DNA of 28,165 nt from the NCBI GenBank assembly GCA_017861095.1, contig JAGFXI010000006.1, positions 1 through 28,165 of the forward strand, in the 5' to 3' direction. The stretch is from Deltaproteobacteria bacterium. GTDB lineage: Bacteria; Desulfobacterota; Syntrophobacteria; BM002. Position numbers and translations under genes: made by a program. How positions within the stretch are numbered: position 1 is the stretch's first letter; the number at the start of each line of letters is the position of its first letter. Below, in pieces: positions 1 through 7,658 of this stretch. Below the pieces are notes generated by a model, which was not told where the DNA came from, did not search any database, and saw only the letters and a program-made list of their open reading frames with translations.

Positions 1-51
1 CTATGCAATCAGATAATAAAACTAGTAATATTCTCTTAGGATGAAATCCAC

Positions 52-80
52 TTGACCCCTGACCTTCTATCTTCTATATT
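52..80 (+). promoter_or_regulatory. sigma-70-type promoter of arsR1 unit
   Basis: TTGACC (52-57) and TATATT (75-80) are separated by exactly 17 bases in an A/T-rich leader upstream of arsR1, whose start codon is at 118. The match to the sigma-70 consensus is good. The -10 box coincides with the left arm of an inverted repeat, so repression by the ArsR encoded just downstream is the natural reading. No transcript data support it. Confidence 0.65.
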
Positions 81-96
81 CCTATCCGACAATATA
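75..96 (+). promoter_or_regulatory. candidate ArsR operator 1
   Basis: Perfect inverted repeat TATATT (75-80), 10-base spacer, AATATA (91-96). It overlaps the -10 box of the arsR1 promoter. ArsR-family repressors bind A/T-rich dyads over their own promoters and are released by As(III). Six-base A/T arms can arise by chance, so position is the main support. Confidence 0.45.
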
Positions 97-117
97 ACAT
101 GTTCAAGGGGAAGGCCG

Positions 118-516
118 ATGAAAAATTTCATCAGGGTCATGAAGGCCCTTTCCGATCCCAACCGCGTGACGATCCTCAAGATGCTGCAGCACCGGGTCAT
201 GTGCGTCTGCGAGATCCAGGCGGCACTCGGCCTGGCTCAGCCGACGGTGTCGAAGCACCTCCAGATCCTCGCCAATGCGGGTCTGGTCGCGTCGGAGAAG
301 GAAGGCCTGTGGGTGAACTATCGCCTTGCCGACGGAGGTAGGAGCCCCTACGCGGCCACCCTCCTCGGAAACCTCCGGCACTGGCTGCAGCAGGATCCCG
401 AGGTCGAAAGATTGCTGGGCGAACTTCCGAAGATCCAGCGGGAGGATATCTGCAAAAGGCCGCCCACGGAATCGCGTCTGAGGTCAAACAGTCGATCGCC
501 GATCGCGGCGATTTAG
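118..516 (+). CDS. arsR: ArsR-family metalloregulator (copy 1)
   Basis: A 132-residue winged-helix repressor of the ArsR/SmtB family, expected to repress the ars unit and to release DNA when trivalent arsenic binds. The alpha-3 recognition region carries CVCEI with Cys29 and Cys31, the core of the type-1 ArsR ELCVCDLC motif; the third Cys of the E. coli protein is absent. The HTH follows (LGLAQPTVSKHLQIL, about 38-52), then the wing (KEGLWVNYRL). The ATG at 118 is chosen because AGGGGAAGG lies just upstream and homologous family proteins begin near here; an in-frame TTG at 52 lies inside the promoter. It is a paralogue of the second ArsR at 5628, sharing MLQHR..CVCEIQ. The DGC gene follows 30 bases later, which implies one operon. 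Confidence 0.93.
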   Translation: MKNFIRVMKALSDPNRVTILKMLQHRVMCVCEIQAALGLAQPTVSKHLQILANAGLVASEKEGLWVNYRLADGGRSPYAATLLGNLRHWLQQDPEVERLLGELPKIQREDICKRPPTESRLRSNSRSPIAAI

Positions 517-546
517 GGTTCGAAAACCGTCGAAAGGGAGGGAACG

Positions 547-966
547 ATGTCATCGGACTGCTGTGCACCAAGCTCGAATATCATGATCCTCTCCTGTTCC
601 GGTGGATCGAATGTGGGGCAACTCGCGAACCAGGCTTCGGTGGAACTGACTCAGGAGGGATTCGGTAAGATGTTCTGCCTGGCGGGTATTGGCGGCCATC
701 TGAGCGGATTTGTTCAGTCGGCGAAAGATGTGCCCACCATGGTCGTCATAGACGGATGCTCCGTTGGCTGCGCCAAGGCAATTATCGAACATGCCGAGAT
801 TCCGCTCGGGCACTACCTGGTGCTGACCGATCTCGGCGTCGAAAAGAACAAGAATTTCACTCTCGACCGACAGTTGATCGAGCGAGTGAAAGATGCTGTC
901 AAGGCAGCTTGCGCCTCGGCTCCTCAGGGCGGAGGAAGGGCTGCTACAACCTCGTGCTGTGCTTGA
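547..966 (+). CDS. DGC-domain putative zinc/metal-binding protein
   Basis: A 139-residue cytosolic protein of the DGC-domain (putative zinc-binding) family. The name-giving motif appears as DGCSVGCAK in the middle of the protein. The N-terminus resembles the family's nucleotide/metal fold opening (MILSCSGGSNVGQLANQA). Vicinal cysteine pairs sit at both ends, Cys-Cys at residues 5-6 and again just before the C-terminal Ala, giving an unusual number of soft-metal ligands for a small protein. The start at 547 has GGGAGGGA about five bases upstream. It lies between arsR1 and an Fe-S protein in the arsenite-export operon, so an As(III)-binding or metallochaperone role is plausible. The biochemical function of the family is not established, so this is inference. 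Confidence 0.8.
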   Translation: MSSDCCAPSSNIMILSCSGGSNVGQLANQASVELTQEGFGKMFCLAGIGGHLSGFVQSAKDVPTMVVIDGCSVGCAKAIIEHAEIPLGHYLVLTDLGVEKNKNFTLDRQLIERVKDAVKAACASAPQGGGRAATTSCCA

Positions 967-1021
967 CTCAACGGTTTCCGAGGTGCGTTCAAGGGCCGAG
1001 AGCGAAAAAAGGATGTGCCCC

Positions 1022-1546
1022 ATGCTGCTCCACGGGTACCGTAAGGAGATATTCCGGCCGGAGTGCAATCCTCGGTTCCAGTCGCTCCATTGCATCGCCC
1101 ACCTGGATGAGAATATCAGCGAGGTGCTCCCCTACCTCAACACGGTGCTCGGGGGCCATCAATACTTCCGGGAGCCTCCTGCCCTGACTCTGAAGAGCCA
1201 CGGCAAGCTCATCACCCTGCACCCCAGGGAGATCGCCATCAATGCATTGAGGGATGAAGAGGAAGCGGACAGGATTCTCGAGTGGCTCAGGGGGGAGATC
1301 AACGAAACGTGGGAGAAACGGAGCGAGATCAGGCCGAGCTTTGAGACCCCGGCAAGACCGAGGATCCTGGAGATCCTCAAGCTGCTGCCGAAGACGAACT
1401 GCCAGGAGTGCGGCCAGCCTACCTGCATGGTTTTCGCCGCCCGGGTCGCAGAAGGAGGGAGAGGGGCTGACGATTGTCTACCCCTTTCCTCGGAGCCGAA
1501 GGCGCGGCTCAACGAATACCTGCGGCAGTTTCATATGGGTGATTGA
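1022..1546 (+). CDS. 4Fe-4S-domain protein (CODH/ACS gamma-type cluster)
   Basis: A 174-residue protein with a C-terminal 4Fe-4S domain of the kind in the corrinoid Fe-S subunit of CODH/acetyl-CoA synthase. The spacing is C-X2-C-X4-C-X16-C inside NCQECGQPTC...DDC. The N-terminal about 110 residues contain scattered Cys (RPECNPRFQSLHC) and I do not recognise them. Two in-frame ATGs, 1013 and 1022, are close together; 1022 is preferred because AAGGATG lies a normal distance upstream of it, but 1013 cannot be excluded. It sits between the DGC protein and the ACR3 exporter, 47 bases before the latter. Such Fe-S/DGC pairs beside ACR3 imply an anaerobic accessory role, possibly electron transfer. 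The substrate is unknown. Confidence 0.78.
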   Translation: MLLHGYRKEIFRPECNPRFQSLHCIAHLDENISEVLPYLNTVLGGHQYFREPPALTLKSHGKLITLHPREIAINALRDEEEADRILEWLRGEINETWEKRSEIRPSFETPARPRILEILKLLPKTNCQECGQPTCMVFAARVAEGGRGADDCLPLSSEPKARLNEYLRQFHMGD

Positions 1547-1593
1547 CGGAAACCTTTGAGGCTTGAATGCCTTTTTGCTACAAGGAGTTACCC

Positions 1594-2685
1594 ATGGAGA
1601 CTCGAACGGGAATGAAAGCACTTGACGTGCCGATGGTCGGAGAGAAAAGGCTGTCAGCTCTGGATAAGCTGCTGACCCTCTGGATATTCCTGGCGATGGG
1701 GGCGGGGATCCTGCTGGGTTACTTTGCCCCGTCGGTCACGCAGTTCATCGCCGGGCTTCAGGTGGGTACCACCTCGATTCCTATAGCGATCGGGTTGATC
1801 CTCATGATGTACCCACCACTCGCCAAGGTGAAATATGAAGAGATGGGGTTGGTGTTTCAGAACAAGAGGCTTCTCGCCTTCTCTCTCATTCAGAACTGGA
1901 TCATCGGCCCCATATTCATGTTCATCCTGGCGATAGTATTTCTCCGCAACTACCCCGAGTACATGATCGGCGTCATCCTTGTCGGGCTGGCGCGCTGTAT
2001 CGCCATGGTGATCGTGTGGAACGAGTTGGCCGACGGAGACCGGGAGCTCGCGGTGGGATTGGTTGCCTTCAACGCGGTGTTCCAGGTTCTCCTTTATGCT
2101 GTCTACATCTACTTGTTTATAACCTTGGGACTCAACTGGCTGGGACTGGTAAAGGGCCTAAATGTCAGCATCTCGATTTGGGAGGCGGCGCAGACCGTTT
2201 TCATCTATCTCGGCATACCGTTTTTGGGTGGAGTCATCACTCGCTTCAGCTTGCTCAGGGCCAAAGGCAGAGAGTGGTATGAGAACGTGTTTGTGCCGAG
2301 GATAAGTCCGATCACCCTTGTGGCTTTACTGTTTACGATCATTGTCATGTTCTCTCTCAAGGGTGAATACATCATCCAGTTGCCTCTGGACGTTGTCAGG
2401 ATAGCAATACCGCTGACCATCTATTTTGTGGTCATGTGGTTTGTTACCTTCTTCCTGGTGCCGAAAATAGGAGGGAATTACCAGAAGACAACGGCGGTCT
2501 CGTTCACCGCGGCGAGCAACGACTTTGAACTTGCCATCGCCGTGGCGGTGGCGATCTTCGGGATCGGCTCCAATCAGGCCTTTGCAACCGTTATCGGGCC
2601 GCTGATCGAGGTGCCGGTGCTTATCATTCTCGTGAATGTCGCCCTCAAGTTCCGGGCAAGGTTCTTCCAGCCCAAGAGAGCCTGA
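1594..2685 (+). CDS. acr3: ACR3-family arsenite efflux permease
   Basis: A 363-residue inner-membrane transporter of the bile/arsenite/riboflavin superfamily that extrudes As(III) using the proton-motive force. About ten hydrophobic segments are visible, starting at LTLWIFLAMGAGILLGYF. Family signatures include LMMYPPLAKVKYEEM, the conserved-Cys segment GLARCIAMVIVWNELADGD, and FTAASNDFELAIAVAVAIFG near the C-terminus. The length fits ACR3 (350-400). The ATG at 1594 is chosen because AAGGAG lies six bases upstream. It is the last gene of the arsR1 unit. The combination with ArsC downstream gives the standard arsenate-to-arsenite export route. The assignment to ACR3 rather than to unrelated ArsB is firm. 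Confidence 0.95.
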   Translation: METRTGMKALDVPMVGEKRLSALDKLLTLWIFLAMGAGILLGYFAPSVTQFIAGLQVGTTSIPIAIGLILMMYPPLAKVKYEEMGLVFQNKRLLAFSLIQNWIIGPIFMFILAIVFLRNYPEYMIGVILVGLARCIAMVIVWNELADGDRELAVGLVAFNAVFQVLLYAVYIYLFITLGLNWLGLVKGLNVSISIWEAAQTVFIYLGIPFLGGVITRFSLLRAKGREWYENVFVPRISPITLVALLFTIIVMFSLKGEYIIQLPLDVVRIAIPLTIYFVVMWFVTFFLVPKIGGNYQKTTAVSFTAASNDFELAIAVAVAIFGIGSNQAFATVIGPLIEVPVLIILVNVALKFRARFFQPKRA

Positions 2686-2865
2686 CCGTTGGGATGCAAG
2701 AGATGTAGGAGATGATGTGCTCTACGGATCCGGTCGGTCAGATTGGGCTAGAGATGAGCCCGGCTTTCCTGGAACATCCTGTGCAGAGACCAGAGGGGGC
2801 GCTCGGTTTCACGCGGTAGTTTGAGGCGATCCCATGGGCTGTATCCTTTTTGACCGGGGGGTTCT

Positions 2866-3243
2866 ATGCGGACGCTCGTGGTGGCTCTAACAGTTGTGTT
2901 CGCGCTTATCTTGCCTTTTTCCGCCTTGGGCCAGACGCTGGCGGCGCTCCCGGAGGTGCCGGTGAAGGGCATGGTAACGCTGGTCGATCTCGGTGCCAAG
3001 AAGTGCATTCCCTGCAAGATGATGGCGCCGATTCTGGAAGAGCTCACTAAGGAATATCAGGGGAAAGCGGCCATCGTTTTCATTGATGTGCGGCAGCACA
3101 CGGATCAGGCCGAGAAGTATCGCCTCCGTGCGATTCCGACGCAGATATTCTTCGACAAGCAGGGAAATGAAGTCCTTCGCCACGTGGGGTTCATGGACAA
3201 GAAGAGTATCGTCCAGGTGCTGGACAAGTTGGGCGTGAAGTGA
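2866..3243 (+). CDS. exported thioredoxin-fold protein
   Basis: A 125-residue thioredoxin-like protein with an N-terminal signal peptide or membrane anchor (hydrophobic residues about 4-22, ending SALGQ). The redox centre is Cys47-Ile-Pro-Cys50, followed by KMMAPILEEL, and the cis-proline loop is AIPTQIFF. It should work outside the cytoplasmic membrane as a thiol reductant. A CcdA/DsbD-like membrane protein starts 12 bases after its stop, and that family moves electrons across the membrane to exported thioredoxins, so the two are probably partners. It follows ACR3 after a 180-base gap with no obvious gene; a G-rich run seven bases upstream of the ATG may serve as ribosome site. Confidence 0.85.
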   Translation: MRTLVVALTVVFALILPFSALGQTLAALPEVPVKGMVTLVDLGAKKCIPCKMMAPILEELTKEYQGKAAIVFIDVRQHTDQAEKYRLRAIPTQIFFDKQGNEVLRHVGFMDKKSIVQVLDKLGVK

Positions 3244-3255
3244 GAAGGGGGCGTG

Positions 3256-3963
3256 ATGTTCGACGCGTGGTATGTCACCGTGCATGGCTGGATGACGGGT
3301 GCGAGCGGACTGGCTGCCGTCGGCTCCTTTCTGTGGGGCGTCATCAGCGTGCTCTTCAGCCCGTGCCATCTGGCTTCGATTCCGCTCATCGTGAGCTACG
3401 TCGCCGGCCAGGAGACGAGCCTCACTGCTCGCCAGGCCGCCCGCTATGCGGTCGCCTTCACGGCGGGCCTCTTCACCAGCATTGCCCTTGTGGGGGCAAT
3501 CTGTGCCATGCTGGGGAGAATGCTCGGCGAGGTAGGACCCTACTGGACCATTCTGGTGGGAGTGATCCTCATCTGGGTTGCCCTGGACATGATGGGAGTG
3601 AGGGCCTGCTCGATGGGCGGAGGGCTTCTTGGGCGCTTTCGATTCAGAGGTCTTTGGGGCGCCCTGGCTCTCGGCCTCGCCTACGGTGTCCTCTCGGGCT
3701 CCTGCACCTTCGGGTTTATCGCGCCGATCCTTGCCCTGATTACCCTTGAGGAGAAGATGCTGACCGGGATGACCTACATTCTTCTTTTCGCCCTCGGCCA
3801 CTGTCTGCCCATCATTGTGGCGGGTACTTCCGCAGCTCTCGTAAAGCGTGTGCTGGAAAATGGTGCTTTCCAGCAGGGAAGTGTTTGGTTTAGGCGCCTC
3901 GCCGGAACGGTTATCGCGGCATTTGGAATCTACTTCCTTCTCCGTCCGTTCATCTTGGTGTGA
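3256..3963 (+). CDS. CcdA/DsbD-type membrane protein, possibly ArsG-like permease
   Basis: A 235-residue protein with about six membrane segments in the CcdA/DsbD transmembrane family. Two cysteines sit where the family has its redox pair, Cys37 in FSPCHLA and Cys150 in SGSCTFGF. A GTG lies immediately before the ATG at 3256; the ATG is preferred with AAGGGGG upstream. In thiol metabolism this fold transfers electrons from cytosolic thioredoxin to an exported thioredoxin, which fits the exported thioredoxin directly upstream and two cytosolic ones downstream. Related proteins in ars operons have been called ArsG, an efflux permease for trivalent aromatic arsenicals, and that is the main alternative. 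The sequence alone does not separate electron carrier from exporter. Confidence 0.82.
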   Translation: MFDAWYVTVHGWMTGASGLAAVGSFLWGVISVLFSPCHLASIPLIVSYVAGQETSLTARQAARYAVAFTAGLFTSIALVGAICAMLGRMLGEVGPYWTILVGVILIWVALDMMGVRACSMGGGLLGRFRFRGLWGALALGLAYGVLSGSCTFGFIAPILALITLEEKMLTGMTYILLFALGHCLPIIVAGTSAALVKRVLENGAFQQGSVWFRRLAGTVIAAFGIYFLLRPFILV

Positions 3964-4090
3964 CCTCCTACCGGAATTGTCGTCGAACTCACGCATTCCG
4001 TGGACGGACACCTTTTTCCCTCACAAAGACGAACCAAGAGCCCGGCGAAGGCGATATACGCCCGGGGCGGCCAGAGAGGAGAAAAAATCC

Positions 4091-4119
4091 TTGACTATAG
4101 ATAACTATATTGTTATATA
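4091..4119 (+). promoter_or_regulatory. sigma-70-type promoter of second ars unit
   Basis: TTGACT (4091-4096), exactly 17 bases, TATATA (4114-4119), in a strongly A/T-rich patch inside otherwise G/C-rich DNA. It lies about 50 bases before the Fe-S oxidoreductase start and opens the second ars transcription unit. The spacer holds an inverted repeat, listed separately. Confidence 0.72.
4101..4116 (+). promoter_or_regulatory. candidate ArsR operator 2
   Basis: Perfect dyad ATAAC-N6-GTTAT (4101-4105 and 4112-4116) fills the spacer and enters the -10 box of the second ars promoter, the usual place for an ArsR site. It shares the word CTATATT (4105-4111) with the leader of the first unit (74-80), so one or both ArsR proteins may act at both promoters. 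That cross-regulation is inference. Confidence 0.55.
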
Positions 4120-4170
4120 TTACTCCAGCGTTAGGGCCGGCCCTGTTGCAAACTGCGCCCGGAGGTGTGA

Positions 4171-5625
4171 GTGGGACGCATGGGCATAGTGAGGAGAAAG
4201 GTGCAGAACAAGGCCCCTGAAAGTATTGCGAGGGCGGTCATAGACGGATGCGCCGACTGCGACATCTGCCGATACCTCATGGAGGACACCTCCTGCCTCG
4301 TATTTCCCGAACTCTACAGGCTCTATGACAAGGAGAGGGAAGAGAAAGGCGAGGTAACTCCACAGGACCTCAGAAAGCTGGTGGACCTTTGCAATTTCTG
4401 CGCACTCTGTCCCTGTCCTGATGTGCGCTCGAACCTCATGAAGGCCAAGCACGCCTTTGTCCACCGCCAGGGGCTTAAACCAACCATTCGCCTGTTGGAA
4501 GATGTCGCCCGTGTTGCAAGGATATGCGGGGCCTTTCCCCGACTGGCCAACCTGGCTTTTCAATCCGAGCTGACGGGAGGATTGCTCAAGAACCTGGCCG
4601 GAATACATCCGAAGAGCAAGGTCCCGAAATTCCCGGAAGGAGCCTTCCCCGCATGGGCCGGGGAGCGAGGGCTCGACATCCGTCAGAGCGGGAGCAGGAC
4701 GAAGGTGGCCCTTTTTGCGGGTTGCACCGGGCAGTATCTCTTCCCCGACGTGCCCAGAGCTGCGGTTGAGGTTCTCCAGCGAAACGGGATCGAGGTGTAC
4801 TATCCGGAACAGAAGTGCTGCGGGATGCCCAGCTTGCTCGAGGGCGATCAGGCGCTCACATGTGAATTCGCTGCCTTCAACCTGGAGCGTCTCTCCGAAG
4901 CTGTTGATGAGGGGTGCGACATTGTCTGCTCCTGTCCCACGTGTGGTTTCATGCTCAAGGACGTTCTCAGCGAGGGCGCCCATTATTCGGACCAATATCG
5001 TGAATCGGTCGGGGCGGAGGGCAGCGGCTCGGATGGGCAGATGGCATTTACCGGAAGAGTTGGCAAAGAGGCCGCACTCCCCAGCAGGGTGCTCCTCAGC
5101 GGCCTCTTCAAGGATGACGGGTACTTTGCCTCGTTGGATGCCCGGAAACGGATGAAGATAGCGACCCATACCCACGACCTCGGGGAGTATTTGCTGAGCC
5201 TCCACGTCGCAGGAAAACTCGATACCAAACTGGGTGCGGTCCCCTCCCGGATGGTCTATTACCCGCCTTGTCACCTGAGGGAACAGGAGATCGGCGAACC
5301 CTATTCTGAGTTGCTTCACCTTATTCCAGGAATATCCCTGGAGACGATCGACGGTGCCTTCTACTGCTGCGGCATGGCCGGGATCATGGGGTTCAAGCGA
5401 GATTTCCATGAGGTCTCCGTGGCGATGGGAAGTCGCTTGATGGAAAAGATCGGGACGCTTCATCCTGAAAGGCTCGTGAGCGACTGCCTGAGCTGCCGGA
5501 TCCAGTTCAACCAGCTTCTGCCGTACAAGGTGCTTCATCCGATCGAGATTCTCCGCGAGGCTTACATGAACGAGGGGACTTCAGGCCCCCTTGCAGGGCA
5601 AGACGACCGAGACAGGGGAGAGTGA
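4171..5625 (+). CDS. CCG-domain (Fe-S) oxidoreductase, GlpC/HdrD-like
   Basis: A 484-residue protein related to GlpC and heterodisulfide reductase HdrD/HdrB. The N-terminal ferredoxin-like part has two cysteine clusters (CADCDIC...C and CNFCALCPC). Two CCG domains follow: GCTGQY...KCCGMPS...CSCPTC and PPCH...FYCCGMAG...CLSC. These modules bind Fe-S clusters and act in electron transfer or disulfide reduction at the membrane or in the cytosol. GTG 4171 has GGAGGT four bases upstream; an in-frame ATG at 4180 is the alternative. It is first in the second ars unit and its stop overlaps the region just before arsR2. Reducing power for arsenate or thioredoxin recycling is a reasonable guess; a lactate or glycerol phosphate role is unsupported by its neighbours. 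Confidence 0.85.
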   Translation: MGRMGIVRRKVQNKAPESIARAVIDGCADCDICRYLMEDTSCLVFPELYRLYDKEREEKGEVTPQDLRKLVDLCNFCALCPCPDVRSNLMKAKHAFVHRQGLKPTIRLLEDVARVARICGAFPRLANLAFQSELTGGLLKNLAGIHPKSKVPKFPEGAFPAWAGERGLDIRQSGSRTKVALFAGCTGQYLFPDVPRAAVEVLQRNGIEVYYPEQKCCGMPSLLEGDQALTCEFAAFNLERLSEAVDEGCDIVCSCPTCGFMLKDVLSEGAHYSDQYRESVGAEGSGSDGQMAFTGRVGKEAALPSRVLLSGLFKDDGYFASLDARKRMKIATHTHDLGEYLLSLHVAGKLDTKLGAVPSRMVYYPPCHLREQEIGEPYSELLHLIPGISLETIDGAFYCCGMAGIMGFKRDFHEVSVAMGSRLMEKIGTLHPERLVSDCLSCRIQFNQLLPYKVLHPIEILREAYMNEGTSGPLAGQDDRDRGE

Positions 5626-5627
5626 GA

Positions 5628-6020
5628 ATGAGAACTTACCTGAGAGTTATGAAGGCGGTTGCCGACAGCGCCCGGGTGAAAATCCTGAAAATGCTTCAGC
5701 ACCGGGAGCTCTGCGTGTGCGAGATACAGACTCTTCTCCGGATCAGTCAGCCGGCAGTTTCGCGGCACTTGAGACTTCTTGAGGACGCGGACCTTGTCCG
5801 GAGCCAGAAGGACGGGATGTGGAGTAATTTCCGGCTTGCTACCAAGGAGGAATGCAATCCGTACTCTTTGATGATTTTGAAGAACCTCCGTACTTGGCTG
5901 GAGGATGAGCCACAGGTGCGGGACGTTTTGAAACGCTTAAGGACCGTGGACCGAGCTACCTGCGGTCCGGCGATCAGCGGCGCTCGGCGAGCCCGTGCCG
6001 AACTGAATGCGGCGCGATGA
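5628..6020 (+). CDS. arsR: ArsR-family metalloregulator (copy 2)
   Basis: A 130-residue ArsR/SmtB winged-helix protein with ELCVCEI (Cys29, Cys31) in the metal-binding recognition helix, HTH LRISQPAVSRHLRLL and wing KDGMWSNFRL. It is clearly paralogous to the copy at 118, with the shared stretch ILKMLQHR then CVCEIQ, but diverges in the C-terminal tail. ATG 5628 is chosen over GTG 5622 because AGGGGAG lies seven bases upstream. It begins two bases after the stop of the Fe-S oxidoreductase, so the pair is translationally linked. It probably regulates the unit through the operator at 4101. Two ArsR proteins in one island may separate responses to inorganic and organic arsenicals; this is inference. 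Confidence 0.93.
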   Translation: MRTYLRVMKAVADSARVKILKMLQHRELCVCEIQTLLRISQPAVSRHLRLLEDADLVRSQKDGMWSNFRLATKEECNPYSLMILKNLRTWLEDEPQVRDVLKRLRTVDRATCGPAISGARRARAELNAAR

Positions 6021-6100
6021 GGGGGATGCATTCACTGGAGCAAACGCTGCATTGAACAAAGAGACAGGCCGCAGAGTCAGGTTAGAAGGAGAGAGGTCAA

Positions 6101-7585
6101 ATGGGTATACTGGATTTTGTCGTAAAGTTGTTCCAGGGCGGCTTAGGGAATCTGGCTGCCTACCTGGCCGCACATGTTTTGCTGTGCCTAGTGCCCGCCT
6201 TTTACATAGCCGGCGCCATGACCGCCTTGATTCCCAAAGAGACGGTGACCCGCTTCTTGGGCCGGAACACCCCCAAGTTTCTTTCGTACCCAGCGGCCGC
6301 ATCGGCGGGATCGCTGCTTGCGGTCTGCTCCTGCACCATCGTGCCCCTCTTTGCGGGCATCTACAAGAAGGGCGCAGGACTCGGGCCGGCCATAACCTTC
6401 CTGTTCTTTGCTCCCGCCGCGAATATTCTGGCGCTCGTTTACACCGGCGGCATCATCGGGGTTGACCTGGCATTTGCTCGCCTCGTGCTTTCACTGGTGT
6501 TCGGCATCGGCATCGGGATGATCATGGCACTCATCTTCCGCAGTGAAGATATCGCGCATGACAAGGATACTGACGTTCTCTTTGCCGGGCAGGGCCGGAT
6601 GCGTCGCCCGGCGCTGATTTTCTTGCTTCTGTTGGTAGCGCTCCTCCTTTCGGGCACGCTCAAGCTCGCAGTGCTGACGGATGCCTACGCCAAGGTGACG
6701 CTGCCTTTTTCGGGGATGGACCGTTTCCAGGATGCCTTGTTCCGGCTCGTGCCATTCGACGCCAGCAAAGGCGAAGAAGGTGTAACAGCCCAGGGTGCAA
6801 TCCTGATCGGCCTGCTGATCCTGATTGCTCTCTCATCCAAGAAAGGACTTGAAAACATCATTGAAGGCTTTAACGGCTGGACATGGGTCTCGCTATGTCT
6901 GGTCGCCCTTACTCTCCTCACGGCGGCGCTGGGGGTGAATCCACACGCGGGTGGGCTGGACATTCTCTTCACGGGTAAGTTTCTTGGCGTGGTGCTGAGC
7001 ATGGCCGTGTTGATTTACCTGGCGCGCTATCACCTGGAAGAGCAGGAAGTGCGCGATTGGCTTTGGGAATCGTGGCGGTTCGTGAGGCAGATCTTTCCTC
7101 TCCTCGTCGTGGGTGTGTTCGCAGTGGGGGTGATCCGGCAGATCGTCCGGCCTGAATGGATCCAATCGCTGGCGGGGCACAATACCATCCTGGGGAACTT
7201 TGCCGGCGTCGTTTTCGGCGTGTTCATGTACTTCCCAACCCTGGTCGAGGTTCCCATTGCCAACATGTTTCTTAGCCTAGGGATGCATCGCGGCCCGCTC
7301 CTCGCCTACCTGATGGCTGACCCCGAGTTGAGCCTGCAAAGCATCCTTATCATCTCGAGTATCATCGGGCGGATTAAGGCTTGGACGTACGTCGCGTGGG
7401 TTGCCCTGTTCAGCCTGCTGGCAGGGCTCATCTACGGCGCGTGGGTTGACGGCGCCAGCGTCTGGTTGATTGGGTTGTGTCTGATGGTCGTAGTGGGGTT
7501 GTTGGCTTTTGGACTGTACCAGGTAAACAAGCGCAATGTGCAGAAGGCGGTTGCCCCGCCGGCAGCCATTCCAGAGAAGAGATGA
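6101..7585 (+). CDS. arsP: ArsP/DUF318-family permease (organoarsenical efflux)
   Basis: A 494-residue polytopic membrane protein of the permease family that includes ArsP, which exports trivalent methyl- and aromatic arsenicals. The hallmark segment is AVCSCTIVPLFAGIYKKGAG followed by GPAITFLFFAPAANILAL, and the second half repeats the fold (FGVFMYFPTLVEVPIAN). About ten or more hydrophobic segments are visible. The start at 6101 has AAGGAGAGAGG upstream. The length exceeds minimal ArsP (about 300-350) because of an insert near residues 155-260. It follows arsR2 by 80 bases and precedes a GCPKC thioredoxin, a common pairing for this family. Some relatives are annotated as Cu/Zn exporters, but the ars neighbours favour arsenicals. 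Confidence 0.87.
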   Translation: MGILDFVVKLFQGGLGNLAAYLAAHVLLCLVPAFYIAGAMTALIPKETVTRFLGRNTPKFLSYPAAASAGSLLAVCSCTIVPLFAGIYKKGAGLGPAITFLFFAPAANILALVYTGGIIGVDLAFARLVLSLVFGIGIGMIMALIFRSEDIAHDKDTDVLFAGQGRMRRPALIFLLLLVALLLSGTLKLAVLTDAYAKVTLPFSGMDRFQDALFRLVPFDASKGEEGVTAQGAILIGLLILIALSSKKGLENIIEGFNGWTWVSLCLVALTLLTAALGVNPHAGGLDILFTGKFLGVVLSMAVLIYLARYHLEEQEVRDWLWESWRFVRQIFPLLVVGVFAVGVIRQIVRPEWIQSLAGHNTILGNFAGVVFGVFMYFPTLVEVPIANMFLSLGMHRGPLLAYLMADPELSLQSILIISSIIGRIKAWTYVAWVALFSLLAGLIYGAWVDGASVWLIGLCLMVVVGLLAFGLYQVNKRNVQKAVAPPAAIPEKR

Positions 7586-7602
7586 CGTCCTTTAAGGGTA
7601 GG

Positions 7603-7621
7603 GGGCGGTTCTTCTCCGCCC
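7603..7621 (+). other. intercistronic hairpin after arsP
   Basis: Perfect 6-base stem GGGCGG (7603-7608) / CCGCCC (7616-7621) with a 7-base loop, in the 73-base gap between arsP and the small thioredoxin. There is no T-run, so it is more likely an mRNA stability or processing structure than a full terminator. Confidence 0.4.
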
Positions 7622-7658
7622 ATTGGGTAATTGAAGCTAACTGCTAAGGAGGTAGATG

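Noticed and set aside
893..1021. N-terminal extension of the Fe-S protein upstream of 1013/1022
   Set aside because: It overlaps the end of the DGC gene in another frame, has no ribosome site, and its residues look like a frame shadow.
2745..2761. GGGCT/AGCCC hairpin after acr3 as a terminator
   Set aside because: Five-base stem followed by a mixed CGGCTTTCC, not a T-run; too weak.
2887..4011. Long minus-strand ORF opposite the thioredoxin and CcdA-like genes
   Set aside because: Low-complexity His/Arg/Glu-rich translation antisense to two recognised genes; typical high-GC shadow.
4120..5538. 472-codon minus-strand ORF
   Set aside because: It is antisense to the CCG Fe-S oxidoreductase, which has clear motifs, promoter and ribosome site.
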